Both the position numbers and the translations under genes were made by a program. Under the pieces are notes generated by a model that was not told the DNA's origin, made no database searches, and saw only the letters and a list, made by a program, of their open reading frames with translations. Of a stretch of DNA of 64,000 nucleotides, positions 32,907-41,873 are shown piece after piece; the first letter of the stretch is position 1; each line of letters begins with the position of its first letter. The DNA comes from Rhodoferax sp. BLA1 (GTDB lineage: Bacteria > Pseudomonadota > Gammaproteobacteria > Burkholderiales > Burkholderiaceae_C): the NCBI RefSeq assembly GCF_013416775.1, contig NZ_SZVI01000013.1, positions 1,049,280 to 1,113,279 on the forward strand, given 5' to 3'.

Positions 32907-34885
32907 GCGCAGCCAGCACGCGCAGCACCCTGCGCGAAGTGAGGCACCCCAACGCCGTCACCGCGCCACCGATCCATCGCGGCTCAATGGTGCCACGGCC
33001 TTGGCGTGGTTTCTGGAACAGCCTGGCCAGTGTGGCGCTGCAATCCGTGCTGAAGTTGACAGGCGGTGCTGCGGCCCAAACTGAGCCAGCCACGTCGAAG
33101 GCGACAGCGCTGCAACCCTGGCAGCTTGCTGCCCAACGCCGACGCATGGTGTTTGTGCTGCTGACCGTGATCAGCACGGTGCTGGCCACCACCCTGTTCA
33201 CCGACATGCAGCCCGACTACGACAACGCCTTCTGGCAATACGGGCAGGCCACGCTGTTTGGCCTGTTGTCGGCCTGGGTGGTGACCGGTTTCATGACCGC
33301 GATGATGGGGTTTTACGTGATGCTGCGCGGTGACCGCCACAGCCTGTCGGCCAAGCAGGTGCAGCACCACACACTGGACGCGACCGCCCGCACCGCCATC
33401 ATCATGCCGATTTGCAATGAGGATGTGTCCACCGTGTTTGCTGGCTTGCGCGCCACCTGTGAGTCGGTCGCTTTGACAGCGCATGTCAAAACCTTTGACG
33501 TGTTTGTGCTGTCCGACAGCAACGACCCAGCCATCCAAAAAGCCGAACGTGCCGCCTGGGAAGAGCTGCGCAGCCAGCTGGCCAGCCAGCCCGACCGGCC
33601 CCACGTCGAGGTCTATTACCGCCTGCGCAAACGCCGCAGCGACCGCAAGGCCGGCAACGTGGCCGACTTCTGCCGCCGCTGGGGCAAAGACTACCGCTAC
33701 ATGGTGGTGCTGGACGCCGACAGCGTGATGAGTGGCGACTGCCTGGTCTCCATGGTCAAGCTGATGGAAGCCCACCCCACGGCGGGCATCATCCAGACCG
33801 CCACCCAAGCCATCGGCCACGTCACCCTGCACGCACGGGCGCAACAATTTGCCTCACGCGTGACGGGGCGCCTGTTCACACTGGGCATGCAGTACTGGCA
33901 AATGGGCGAGTCACATTACTGGGGCCACAACGCCATCATCCGCATTGCGCCGTTCATGGAACATTGCGCGCTGGCGCGTATTTCTGGTACCGGCGGCATG
34001 TCGGGCAGCATCATGTCGCACGACTTTGTGGAAGCCGCGCTGATGCGCCGCGCCGGGTACCACGTCTGGCTGGTGGGTGACCTGGTAGGCAGCTACGAAC
34101 AACAACCGCCGGACCTGCTGGCCGAGTTGCAACGCGACCGCCGCTGGTGCCAGGGCAATTTGCAAAACTCGCGCCTGATCGCCGAGCCCGGCATCCACCC
34201 GGTGCACCGGTCGATGTTTGCCACCGGCGCCATGGCGTATTTGTCAGCACCTTTGTGGCTGAGCTTCATGACCTTGGGCACCGCGCTGTGGTTGTCGGGT
34301 TCCCCCATGGTGGCCGACTGGCTGCAGCTGCCCGGTGAACTGATGGCGCTGTGGGCCTGGACGCTGTGTATGCTGTTTTTGCCACGGGTGCTGGGCATCA
34401 CCGCCGTCCTGCTCAAGGGCCAACAACACGCCTTTGGCGGCACCGGCAGCCTGCTGCGCAGCGCCTTGCTGGAAACCGTGATTGCCCTGCTGCAAGCCCC
34501 GGTGCGTATGTTGGCGCATTCGCTGTTTGTGGCGGTGGCCGTCACCGGACTCAAGCTCGAATGGAAATCGCCCCCGCGCGAAGCGGCCGCCGTGCCGTGG
34601 CGCCATGCGCTGGCGCAACTTGCGCCCATGAGCCTGATGGTGCTGGCGCTGGCGATTGGTGTGGCCATGATCGACCCGCGCGCCCTGGTCTGGCTGCTGC
34701 CGGTGGGTCTGCCACTGCTGTTGGCCATCCCGATGGCGGTGGTCACCAGCCGCGTTCGGCTAGGAACAGCCATGCGCGCCCACAACTACCTGCTGATCCC
34801 CGAAGAAACCAAGTCCCCGGCTGTGCTGCGCCGCGCCTGGTTGCATGCGAGTCGGCTGGCGGCGCCGCGTTTGAGTCTGGCCTGA
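32882..34885 (+). CDS. opgH: glucans biosynthesis glucosyltransferase H (OpgH/MdoH)
   Basis: Inner-membrane GT2 glucosyltransferase that polymerises and exports the glucan backbone from UDP-glucose. 667 residues: two N-terminal membrane helices (about 85-105 and 118-140), cytoplasmic catalytic domain with VVLDADSVMSG, HDFVEAALMRRAGY and the QRDRRWCQGN acceptor motif (Q-x-x-R-W), then several C-terminal membrane segments (about 445-640). Shorter than the E. coli protein mainly at the N-terminus. Confidence 0.95.
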   Translation: MDQPDHTVSAASTRSTLREVRHPNAVTAPPIHRGSMVPRPWRGFWNSLASVALQSVLKLTGGAAAQTEPATSKATALQPWQLAAQRRRMVFVLLTVISTVLATTLFTDMQPDYDNAFWQYGQATLFGLLSAWVVTGFMTAMMGFYVMLRGDRHSLSAKQVQHHTLDATARTAIIMPICNEDVSTVFAGLRATCESVALTAHVKTFDVFVLSDSNDPAIQKAERAAWEELRSQLASQPDRPHVEVYYRLRKRRSDRKAGNVADFCRRWGKDYRYMVVLDADSVMSGDCLVSMVKLMEAHPTAGIIQTATQAIGHVTLHARAQQFASRVTGRLFTLGMQYWQMGESHYWGHNAIIRIAPFMEHCALARISGTGGMSGSIMSHDFVEAALMRRAGYHVWLVGDLVGSYEQQPPDLLAELQRDRRWCQGNLQNSRLIAEPGIHPVHRSMFATGAMAYLSAPLWLSFMTLGTALWLSGSPMVADWLQLPGELMALWAWTLCMLFLPRVLGITAVLLKGQQHAFGGTGSLLRSALLETVIALLQAPVRMLAHSLFVAVAVTGLKLEWKSPPREAAAVPWRHALAQLAPMSLMVLALAIGVAMIDPRALVWLLPVGLPLLLAIPMAVVTSRVRLGTAMRAHNYLLIPEETKSPAVLRRAWLHASRLAAPRLSLA

Positions 34886-34976
34886 TCTGTCTGTGCGGCC
34901 TTGGTGGCTCCCCAGCGGAGTCATCCTGTCTGGCTACGCTGCTGGACACCTTGTCTTTGGTCTGGCAGGGTCTCTC

Positions 34977-35021
34977 AAAAAATATAGCTACCGACCCTTA
35001 TTGAATAAGGGCTAGAGGCTG
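34977..35021. repeat. dispersed palindromic repeat downstream of opgH
   Basis: AATATAGCTACCGACCCTTATT, split as AATATAGCTACC and GACCCTTATT, one-base centre, AATAAGGGCT, then AGAGGC. One arm base differs from the perfect copy after map. Confidence 0.8.
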
Positions 35022-35072
35022 ATTTATTTTAGAAAACACCGCTGATGCCGGATCAGGTCGCGCCAAGCGGGC

Positions 35073-35203
35073 GGTGGGGTTACCGTTCTCCGGCCCCCTC
35101 GCGGGCGACGGCGTGGGTGGGCGGCTTGTTCGGGTGTCGCCACCCATGTTGGCGCGCTATCTGTGTCTTCACGCGAATGGGTTCTGCGCCCGGTAACCCC
35201 ACC
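35073..35203. repeat. long inverted repeat in the non-coding stretch before hxlR
   Basis: GGTGGGGTTACCG at 35073-35085 recurs inverted at 35191-35203 (CGGTAACCCCACC), 105 bases apart, with less perfect similarity outside. The stretch 34886-35411 has no credible gene: it holds the palindromic repeat, this inverted repeat, and about 180 bases of lower-GC sequence in which I see nothing. Confidence 0.5.
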
Positions 35204-35411
35204 ACCCACCTTCAACGATTTTGGCTATGAACGTTGATGACGGCTATAGGCCTTGGATTCAACCAAACGACCAGACGACGGCTCTGTACCCAAAGCGGTC
35301 TCTTCCCATTACCGACTGTGCTGAGTAGGCCGCACCCAACCGGTTGACGGGAGCGACATCCGCTAACGACTTCGAATAGACCTCCTAAGTCGTTGCGATG
35401 CGGTGTGGAGG

Positions 35412-35825
35412 CTAGGAGTTTGCCTCGCGGTGTTGGCTGTCGAAACTCCGCCGAGCATCCCGAAAGCGGTCCGCATTTTCGACAATCCATGTCCACAGCG
35501 GAACCATCCGGAGCAGCAACTCCATGCCCGTATCTGACAGTTCGTACTCGACTTTGGGAGGCACCTCTTCGAAGTCGTGACGGAGCACCAGCCCATCACG
35601 CTCCAGCTGCCGCAAGGTCAGCGTCAACATGCGCTGGGTCACCCCGTGCATCCGCCTGCCAATCTCAGCGTGGCGGAGCCTGCCATACACGCCAAGCGTG
35701 TGGACGATACCGAGCGACCAACGGCTTCCGGCATGCGCAAGTACCTCTCGCCGCACCCCATCGTCATCGTCCCGCAAGCCGTCGCACACGGTCTGCGCGT
35801 ACTGAAGAATTTCGTCTCGATTCAC
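35412..35825 (-). CDS. HxlR family winged-helix transcriptional regulator
   Basis: 137 residues. GSRWSLGIVHTLGVYGRLRH (about 32-51), AEIGRRMHGVTQRMLTLTLR (about 52-71) and LERDGLVLRHDFEEVPPKVE (about 73-92) followed by YELSDTGMELL give the HxlR/DUF24 fold. It lacks the N-terminal Cys used by thiol-sensing members. Divergent from the NmrA-like gene 82 bases away, which is its likely target. Confidence 0.9.
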   Translation of the reverse strand: MNRDEILQYAQTVCDGLRDDDDGVRREVLAHAGSRWSLGIVHTLGVYGRLRHAEIGRRMHGVTQRMLTLTLRQLERDGLVLRHDFEEVPPKVEYELSDTGMELLLRMVPLWTWIVENADRFRDARRSFDSQHREANS

Positions 35826-35907
35826 TGTGGTTTTTCTCCCGGTATCACGCGTGTACCTTCTTACATTGCCGACGATGCGTGGCTAAACTGGCCCGACTTT
35901 CTCTCCA

Positions 35908-36873
35908 ATGAGCTACACGATGAACCAATCAGATCCTAACGCTATGTCGAAAAACATTCTCGTCCTCGGTGCCGGCGAGCTAGGCCTTCCAGTGCTCCGC
36001 AACCTTGCACGCCACGCGCAGGACGTGGATGGCGCGAAGATTAGCGTGCTGCTGCGCGCAAGCGCCGTTGATTCCGCAGAGCCAGGGAAGCAGCGGGACG
36101 TTGCAGAAATCCGAGAGCTCGGCATCGAGATTGTGGTTGGCGATTTAGTGAAGAGCTCCATCGATGAGCTTGCCATGGTGTTCACGCGCTATGACACGGT
36201 GATCGGTTGCGCGGGCTACGCTGCCGGGATCAACACGCCGATGAAGCTCGCGCGGGCTGCATTGCAGGCGCGCATTCCGAGGTACTTCCCCTGGCAGTTC
36301 GGGGTCGACTTCGACGTGATCGGTCGCGGCAGCCCGCAGGACATCTTTGACGCCCAGCTGGACGTGCGCGAGTTGCTGCGCAGCCAGAACCAGACGGAGT
36401 GGGTCATCATCTCTACCGGCATGTTCATGAGTTACTTGTTCGAGCCTGAATTTGGTGTCGTTGACCTGCAAAACGACGAAGTCCACGCCCTAGGCAGCCT
36501 CGACACCTCGGTGACGCTGACCACGCCTGACGATATTGGAGCCCTGACGGCTACTGTTGTGTTCGCCCAACCACGCATCCGAAACGAGATTGTGTTTCTG
36601 GCTGGCGACACCGTGACATACGGCGAGGTAGCCGACAAGCTGCAAGCGGCTCTGGGCCGACCCTTCAGCCGGTCGGAGTGGACTGAACAATATCTGCTGG
36701 ACGAGCTGGCGCGCGAACCGCAGAACATGATGCGTAAGTACCGCGCTGCATTTGCCCAAGGACGCGGTGTGGCATGGGACAAGAGCGGGACGTTCAATCA
36801 ACGCCATGCCATTCCGGTGACCGACGTGTCGTCGTGGATTCATGCAAACCTGGCATCGGGCCGCCGCGAGTAA
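35908..36873 (+). CDS. NmrA-like NAD(P)-binding reductase
   Basis: Up to 321 residues. The Rossmann motif VLGAGELGLPVLRNL begins 18 residues from the first Met, so ATG 35944 (MSKNILVLGAG) is an equally good start; no ribosome-binding site decides. The NmrA/isoflavone-reductase type is suggested by PRYFPWQFGVDFD (about 127-139) and the late TPDDIGALTA. Such proteins are either redox-sensing regulators or reductases of aromatic substrates. Pairing with a divergent HxlR regulator is common for stress or quinone-response oxidoreductases. Confidence 0.82.
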   Translation: MSYTMNQSDPNAMSKNILVLGAGELGLPVLRNLARHAQDVDGAKISVLLRASAVDSAEPGKQRDVAEIRELGIEIVVGDLVKSSIDELAMVFTRYDTVIGCAGYAAGINTPMKLARAALQARIPRYFPWQFGVDFDVIGRGSPQDIFDAQLDVRELLRSQNQTEWVIISTGMFMSYLFEPEFGVVDLQNDEVHALGSLDTSVTLTTPDDIGALTATVVFAQPRIRNEIVFLAGDTVTYGEVADKLQAALGRPFSRSEWTEQYLLDELAREPQNMMRKYRAAFAQGRGVAWDKSGTFNQRHAIPVTDVSSWIHANLASGRRE

Positions 36874-37194
36874 TTGGTTTTGCGCATCTCCTGGATTCGC
36901 CGCATAAGTGACAGTGTTCCCGAAAGCGGGCACCGGCTGAAGGTTTTTCTTGGCACGCCGTCCCAACGGTAGGTGGAGGCGGCACAGGAAGAGATGTTGC
37001 AATTGCGTAGCGATTTCTGGAGCACGTACGCATCAACAAGGCAACCGATTCTGGCCCCGATTCTGCCTAGACCGGGCGGCCACTTTGGCCCCATACAGCG
37101 GCTTGTGGGCAGCATCGGTCCAAGGTCAGCAACCGCTACTTACCAGCAGTGACGCCTCAGCCTGAATACCAATTTTTTGCTGACACACAAACGT
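36874..37194. other. non-coding stretch, nothing recognised
   Basis: No ORF with coding character, no RNA gene and no insertion-sequence ends that I can identify between the NmrA-like gene and the second 94-bp hairpin. A short hairpin TTCCCGAAAGCGGG-like lies near 36917. It could be a decayed mobile-element remnant, but nothing proves this. Confidence 0.4.
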
Positions 37195-37288
37195 CGCTCG
37201 CCAGCAGGGGATGGCTTGGGGTGGCGGCCGATTTCTGGGCCTTTGACAGTATGAGGCCGCCGCCCCAACCCATCTCCTGCCAACCACA
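37195..37288. repeat. 94-bp hairpin repeat, copy 2
   Basis: Same element as 27312-27405. The single difference (C at 37215) breaks one pair in the 23-bp stem; loop sequence is identical. The two copies are in the same orientation, 9,883 bases apart, each in an accessory gap. Confidence 0.85.
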
Positions 37289-37359
37289 GTCGCAGGCTAT
37301 CTACCAAGCGAAACCAACGCGCTCAACAAACGCCAGACGCAGCCGACCCAGGCAAACCC

Positions 37360-37773
37360 TCAATGGCTCGCGCAGCTTCCGCCCGCTTTCTCGGGCATCG
37401 GGTCGTCACGCTTGACCCCGGCGGCCTCCAACTGGGCAAAGTAGTCTTGCCACAGCTTGTCCTGCTGCGAACCCAGCAGGTACAGGTAGTCCCAGGTGTA
37501 CAGGCCAGTGTTGTGGCCGTCTGAAAACGTGGGTTGCACCGCGTAATTGCCAACCGGCTCGATCGCCACCAAGTCCACTAAACGTTTGCCGGTCTGCACA
37601 GTCTCCTGGCCCGGACCGTGGCCTTGCACTTCGGCCGATGGCGAGCACACCCGCAGCAGCTCAAACGGGATGCGAAAACGCGCACCGTCCGAGAAGCTGA
37701 TCTCCAGCACACGCGAGGCGTTGTGCACCGTGATGTCTTCGGGAGTGGGGCTACCTGCTTGCAAACCGGCCAT
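37360..37773 (-). CDS. DUF971 family protein
   Basis: 137 residues. SRVLEISFSDGARFRIPFEL (about 20-39) and LRVCSPSAEVQGHG (about 40-53) are the core of DUF971, the domain also found at the N-terminus of gamma-butyrobetaine hydroxylase-like proteins; later YAVQPTFSDGHNTGLYTWDY is equally typical. Function unknown. In betaproteobacteria it usually precedes ubiE; here the downstream side is an accessory stretch and ubiE is absent, so an insertion or rearrangement downstream is likely. Confidence 0.9.
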   Translation of the reverse strand: MAGLQAGSPTPEDITVHNASRVLEISFSDGARFRIPFELLRVCSPSAEVQGHGPGQETVQTGKRLVDLVAIEPVGNYAVQPTFSDGHNTGLYTWDYLYLLGSQQDKLWQDYFAQLEAAGVKRDDPMPEKAGGSCASH

Positions 37774-37810
37774 GGGTCTCTCCTAATGTGTCTGTGGGCT
37801 GACCCGACGC

Positions 37811-40800
37811 TTAGACCAACACCCGCTCAATGCCGCCGCCATTGGCCAGCTTGACGTAGTCGGGCATCCACTGCTCGCCCAGGATCTGTTTGGCCATCTC
37901 GACCACGATGTAGTCGGCCTCCAGCAGCCCATTTTGCAGGTCTTCGCCGTAACGGTTCAGGCCTTGCAGGCAGGCCGGGCAGCTGGTCAGGATCTTGAGG
38001 TTGTCTTTGGCACCCACACCGGCCTGTTGGCGCAGCTGGACCTCGCCCTTGCGGATTTCTTCTTCCTTGCGGAAACGCACCTGGGTCGAAATATCGGGCC
38101 GGTTCAGCGCCAGCGTGCCCGACTCGCCACAACAGCGGTCTGACAGCAACACCTGATCCCCCAGCAACGCCTTGACGGTTTTGAGCGGCTCCTGCAGCTT
38201 CATCGGGCTGTGGCAGGGGTCGTGGAACAGGAAGGCGCCGGCCTTGTCCAGGGTAATGCCTTTTTCGAGCAAATATTCGTGGATGTCGATGATGCGGCTG
38301 CCCGGGAAGATCTTGTCAAACTCGTAACCCTGCAGCTGGTCGTAACAGGTGCCGCAGCTCACCACCACGGTTTTGATGTCGAGGTAGTTGAGGGTGTTGG
38401 CCACCCGGTGAAACAACACGCGGTTGTCGGTGATCATCTTCTCAGCACGGTCGTTGTCGCCGCCACCACGCTGCGGGTAACCACAGCACAGGTAACCCGG
38501 AGGCAGCACGGTCTGCACCCCGGCATGCCACAACATGGCTTGCGTGGCCAGGCCGACCTGGCTGAACAGGCGCTCGGAGCCGCAACCCGGGAAATAAAAC
38601 ACCGCCTCGGTCTCGGCCGTGGTCGTCTGCGGGTTGCGGATGATCGGCACGTAGTCTTTGTCTTCGATGTCGAGCAAAGCACGCGCAGTGCGTTTGGGCA
38701 GGCCACCGGGCAACTTCTTGTTGACGAAGTGGATCACCTGTTCCTTGATCGGTGCGGTGCCAAGGGTGGCGGGTGGCGCCTTGCTTTGTTTGCGGCCCGC
38801 CAGCTTGAGCACATCGGCGGCAAAACGTTGGCCGCGAATCGCCAGGTTGACCATGATGGAGCGCGCCAGCTTGATGGTCTCGGGGTTGGTGGCGTTGAGC
38901 ATGAACATCGCCGCGGCACCGGCCGGGCGGAAGCTCTTTTTGCCCATTTTGCGCAGCAAGTTGCGCATGGCCATCGACACGTCGCCAAAGTCGATTTTCA
39001 CCGGGCAGGGGCTCAGGCACTTGTGGCACACGGTGCAGTGGTCGGCCACATCCTCAAACTCTTGCCAGTGTTTGATGCTGACACCGCGGCGGGTTTGCTC
39101 TTCGTACAAAAAGGCTTCGATCAGCAACGAGGTGGCCAGGATCTTGTTGCGCGGGCTGTACAGCAGGTTGGCGCGCGGCACATGGGTGCTGCACACCGGT
39201 TTGCACTTGCCGCAACGCAGGCAGTCTTTGACACTGTCGGCAATCGCGCCGATGTCGCTCTGCTGCATGATCAGCGACTCGTGCCCCATCAGGCCAAAGC
39301 TGGGGGTGTAGGCATTGGTCAGGTCGGCATAGATGAAATTGGCCTCTAGCCCTTTTTCTATATGGGGTGACAGCTCTGTATTTCGGAGCAACTTGCCTTT
39401 GTTGAAACGCCCCTCGGGGTCAACCAGGGCTTTGTAGTCGATGAAGGGCTGCAACTCGGCGTCGCTCAGGAACTCCAGCTTGGTGATGCCAATGCCGTGT
39501 TCACCCGAAATGACCCCGTCCAGGCTGCGCGCCAGCACCATGATGCGTTTGACTGCGCCGTGGGCGGCCTGCAACATGGCGTAGTCGTCGCTGTTGACCG
39601 GGATGTTGGTGTGCACGTTGCCGTCACCGGCGTGCATGTGCAAAGCCACCCAAACGCGGCCTTTGAGCACACGTTGGTGGATAGCACTGCATTCTTTGAG
39701 GATGGGCTCAAACGCCTGTCCGCTGAAAATTTGCTGCAAAGGCTGGCGCAGCTGAGTCTTCCAACTCGCGCGCAGGGAGTGGTCTTGCAACTGGCTGAAC
39801 AGCGGCTCCACATCACGCAGCCAACCCGACCACAGGGTGCGCACCTCGGTCAACAGCTCCAGCGCTTCGGCCACGCGGTCTTCCAGCATTTCAGCGGCTG
39901 AGACCTCGCTCGTGGCATCGAGTTGGCCCAGCTTCAGATTGCCTTGCGTGAAATAGTCGGCCAATGCATCACACAGCGCCAGTTTGTTCTGCAGGCTCAG
40001 TTCGATGTTGATACGTTCGATGCCGTCGGTGTATTCACCCATGCGCGGCAGCGGGATCACCACGTCTTCGTTGATCTTGAAGGCGTTGGTGTGTTTGGAA
40101 ATGGCTGCGGTGCGTTTGCGGTCCAGCCAGAACTTTTTGCGCGCTTCGGGACTGATCGCAATAAAACCTTCACCATGGCGGGAGTTGGCGATACGCACCA
40201 CCTCGCTGGTGACACGGGCCACGTCGTCGGCGTTGTCACCGGCAATGTCACCAAACAACACCATCTTGGGCACGCTGCTGCTGGAGCCAGCCTGCGCTTG
40301 TCCGCCCTTCTTGGACTTGGTGGCATAACCCACGGCTTTGAGATAACGGTCGTCCAGATGCTCGAGCCCGGCCAGCAGCACACCACTGCGCTTCTGCTCG
40401 GCGAACATGAAGTCCTTGATCTCGACGATGCTGGGCACCGCGTCCTTGGCGTTGCCAAAAAACTCCAGGCAGACGGTGCGAGTGTGCGCAGGCATCTTGT
40501 GCACAACCCAGCGTGCGCTGGTGATCAGGCCGTCACAACCTTCTTTCTGGATGCCGGGCAAGCCGCTCAAAAATTTGTCGGTCACGTCCTTGCCCAGGCC
40601 TTCCTTGCGGAAGGTTTTGCCGGGAATGTCCAGGCGCTCGGTACGCAGCTTGGTTTTGCCGTCGGCCTTGAAATACTGCAGCTCAAAGCTGGCCACCTCC
40701 ACGTCATGGATCTTGCCCATGTTGTGGTTGATACGGGTCACCTCCAGCCACTCGGCCTGCGGTGTCACCATGCGCCAGCTGGCCAGATTGTCGAGCGCGG

Positions 40801-41743
40801 TGCCCCACAACACGGCTTTTTTGCCGCCAGCGTTCATGGCGATGTTGCCGCCAATACACGAGGCCTCGGACGAGGTCGGGTCCACCGCAAACACATAACC
40901 GGCACGCTCGGCCGCCTGCGCCACACGGTCGGTGACCACACCGGCCTCGGACCAGACGGTGGCCACCGCGTGGTCCAGCCCGGGCAGTTGGACCATCTCG
41001 ACCTCGGTCATGGCCTCGAGCTTTTCGGTGTTGATGACCACACTTTTCCAGGTCAGCGGAATCGCGCCGCCGGTGTAACCGGTGCCGCCGCCACGCGGAA
41101 TGATGGTCAGGCCCAGCTCGATACAACCCTGCACCAGGAGCGCCATTTCGGCCTCAGTGTCGGGGGTGAGCACCACAAACGGGTATTCCACCCGCCAGTC
41201 GGTGGCGTCGGTCACATGGCTGACGCGGCTCAGGCCGTCAAACTTGATGTTGTCTTTGGCGGTGAGTTTGACCAGCAGGCGCTGCGCCTTGCGCCGCAGT
41301 TTGGCGGTTTCGACAAAACTCTCGTCAAAGGCCCGCACCGCTTTGTCCGCCGAATCCAGCAACTGGCCCACCAGGGCATCCCGCTCGGGGTCAGACTGGG
41401 CATTGCGGCGTTTCTGGATTTCGTTGAGCCGGTGCTGCAGCGCCTGCACCAGCAAGACCCGGCGTTTGGGGTTGTCCAGCAGGTCGTCTTGTAGATAGGG
41501 GTTGCGCTGCACCACCCAGATGTCACCCAGCACCTCGTACAACATCCGCGCCGAGCGGCCGGTGCGGCGCTCCTCACGCAGGCGGTTCAGCCAGCCCCAG
41601 GCCGGCTCACCGAGCAGGCGGATGACGATTTCGCGGTCGGAAAACGAGGTGTAGTTGTACGGGATCTCGCGGATGCGCAGCGGCTCAGGCGATGCAATCA
41701 CACTGGCTGGCAACAAGGACTTGAGCTGGGTGGGAGCGTTCAT
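37811..41743 (-). CDS. DUF3683 / FAD-linked oxidase / Fe-S / CCG-domain dehydrogenase (D-lactate dehydrogenase-like)
   Basis: 1310 residues from ATG 41743. Order: DUF3683 (about 15-135), FAD_binding_4 with RGGGTGYTGGAIPL (about 225-238) and EASCIGGNIAMNAGG, FAD-oxidase C-terminal domain (MHAGDGNVHTNIP, HGIGITKLE), two 4Fe-4S motifs (CLRCGKCKPVC and CTVCHKCLSPCPVKI, about 850-960), then two CCG domains (PGCGSERLF, CCGYPQRGG, VSCGTCYDQL, HDPCHSP, CCGESGTLA). It combines GlcD/Dld-like and GlpC-like parts in one chain, so it probably oxidises a 2-hydroxyacid such as D-lactate and feeds quinone; substrate not provable. Residues about 787-802 come from the palindromic repeat. Confidence 0.93.
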   Translation of the reverse strand: MNAPTQLKSLLPASVIASPEPLRIREIPYNYTSFSDREIVIRLLGEPAWGWLNRLREERRTGRSARMLYEVLGDIWVVQRNPYLQDDLLDNPKRRVLLVQALQHRLNEIQKRRNAQSDPERDALVGQLLDSADKAVRAFDESFVETAKLRRKAQRLLVKLTAKDNIKFDGLSRVSHVTDATDWRVEYPFVVLTPDTEAEMALLVQGCIELGLTIIPRGGGTGYTGGAIPLTWKSVVINTEKLEAMTEVEMVQLPGLDHAVATVWSEAGVVTDRVAQAAERAGYVFAVDPTSSEASCIGGNIAMNAGGKKAVLWGTALDNLASWRMVTPQAEWLEVTRINHNMGKIHDVEVASFELQYFKADGKTKLRTERLDIPGKTFRKEGLGKDVTDKFLSGLPGIQKEGCDGLITSARWVVHKMPAHTRTVCLEFFGNAKDAVPSIVEIKDFMFAEQKRSGVLLAGLEHLDDRYLKAVGYATKSKKGGQAQAGSSSSVPKMVLFGDIAGDNADDVARVTSEVVRIANSRHGEGFIAISPEARKKFWLDRKRTAAISKHTNAFKINEDVVIPLPRMGEYTDGIERINIELSLQNKLALCDALADYFTQGNLKLGQLDATSEVSAAEMLEDRVAEALELLTEVRTLWSGWLRDVEPLFSQLQDHSLRASWKTQLRQPLQQIFSGQAFEPILKECSAIHQRVLKGRVWVALHMHAGDGNVHTNIPVNSDDYAMLQAAHGAVKRIMVLARSLDGVISGEHGIGITKLEFLSDAELQPFIDYKALVDPEGRFNKGKLLRNTELSPHIEKGLEANFIYADLTNAYTPSFGLMGHESLIMQQSDIGAIADSVKDCLRCGKCKPVCSTHVPRANLLYSPRNKILATSLLIEAFLYEEQTRRGVSIKHWQEFEDVADHCTVCHKCLSPCPVKIDFGDVSMAMRNLLRKMGKKSFRPAGAAAMFMLNATNPETIKLARSIMVNLAIRGQRFAADVLKLAGRKQSKAPPATLGTAPIKEQVIHFVNKKLPGGLPKRTARALLDIEDKDYVPIIRNPQTTTAETEAVFYFPGCGSERLFSQVGLATQAMLWHAGVQTVLPPGYLCCGYPQRGGGDNDRAEKMITDNRVLFHRVANTLNYLDIKTVVVSCGTCYDQLQGYEFDKIFPGSRIIDIHEYLLEKGITLDKAGAFLFHDPCHSPMKLQEPLKTVKALLGDQVLLSDRCCGESGTLALNRPDISTQVRFRKEEEIRKGEVQLRQQAGVGAKDNLKILTSCPACLQGLNRYGEDLQNGLLEADYIVVEMAKQILGEQWMPDYVKLANGGGIERVLV
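39338..39383 (-). repeat. in-frame copy of the dispersed palindromic repeat inside the DUF3683 gene
   Basis: GGCCTCTAGCCC, TTTTTCTATATGGGG and a following AGCTCTGTATTT match the reverse orientation of the intergenic element. It encodes PHIEKGLEANFI between the oxidase domain and the conserved ADLTNAYTPSFG block, in the same frame as the sppA copy. Confidence 0.65.
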
Positions 41744-41873
41744 GGGTGATGTGGTGGCCGCCAAAAACGGCATGGCCGCGCCCGGTCAAAGACGCGTTCT
41801 GGCTGGGTTGGCGATGTTACCGCAGCGCAGCATTGCCCTACTGCTGGCGCGGCGGTGCGCCCGAACCCTGGAC

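Noticed and set aside
36874..37194. Insertion-sequence remnant after the NmrA-like gene
   Set aside because: No transposase-like reading frame and no terminal inverted repeats could be identified.
27312..37288. CRISPR array
   Set aside because: Only two copies of the repeat, nearly 10 kb apart, with no regular spacers and no cas genes.
27312..37288. Composite transposon bounded by the two 94-bp hairpins
   Set aside because: The enclosed genes include glrK-qseG-glrR and opgGH, which look native in base composition, and no transposase is present.
39923..41494. 523-residue plus-strand ORF
   Set aside because: Antisense to the FAD/DUF3683 gene; no family features and no ribosome-binding site.
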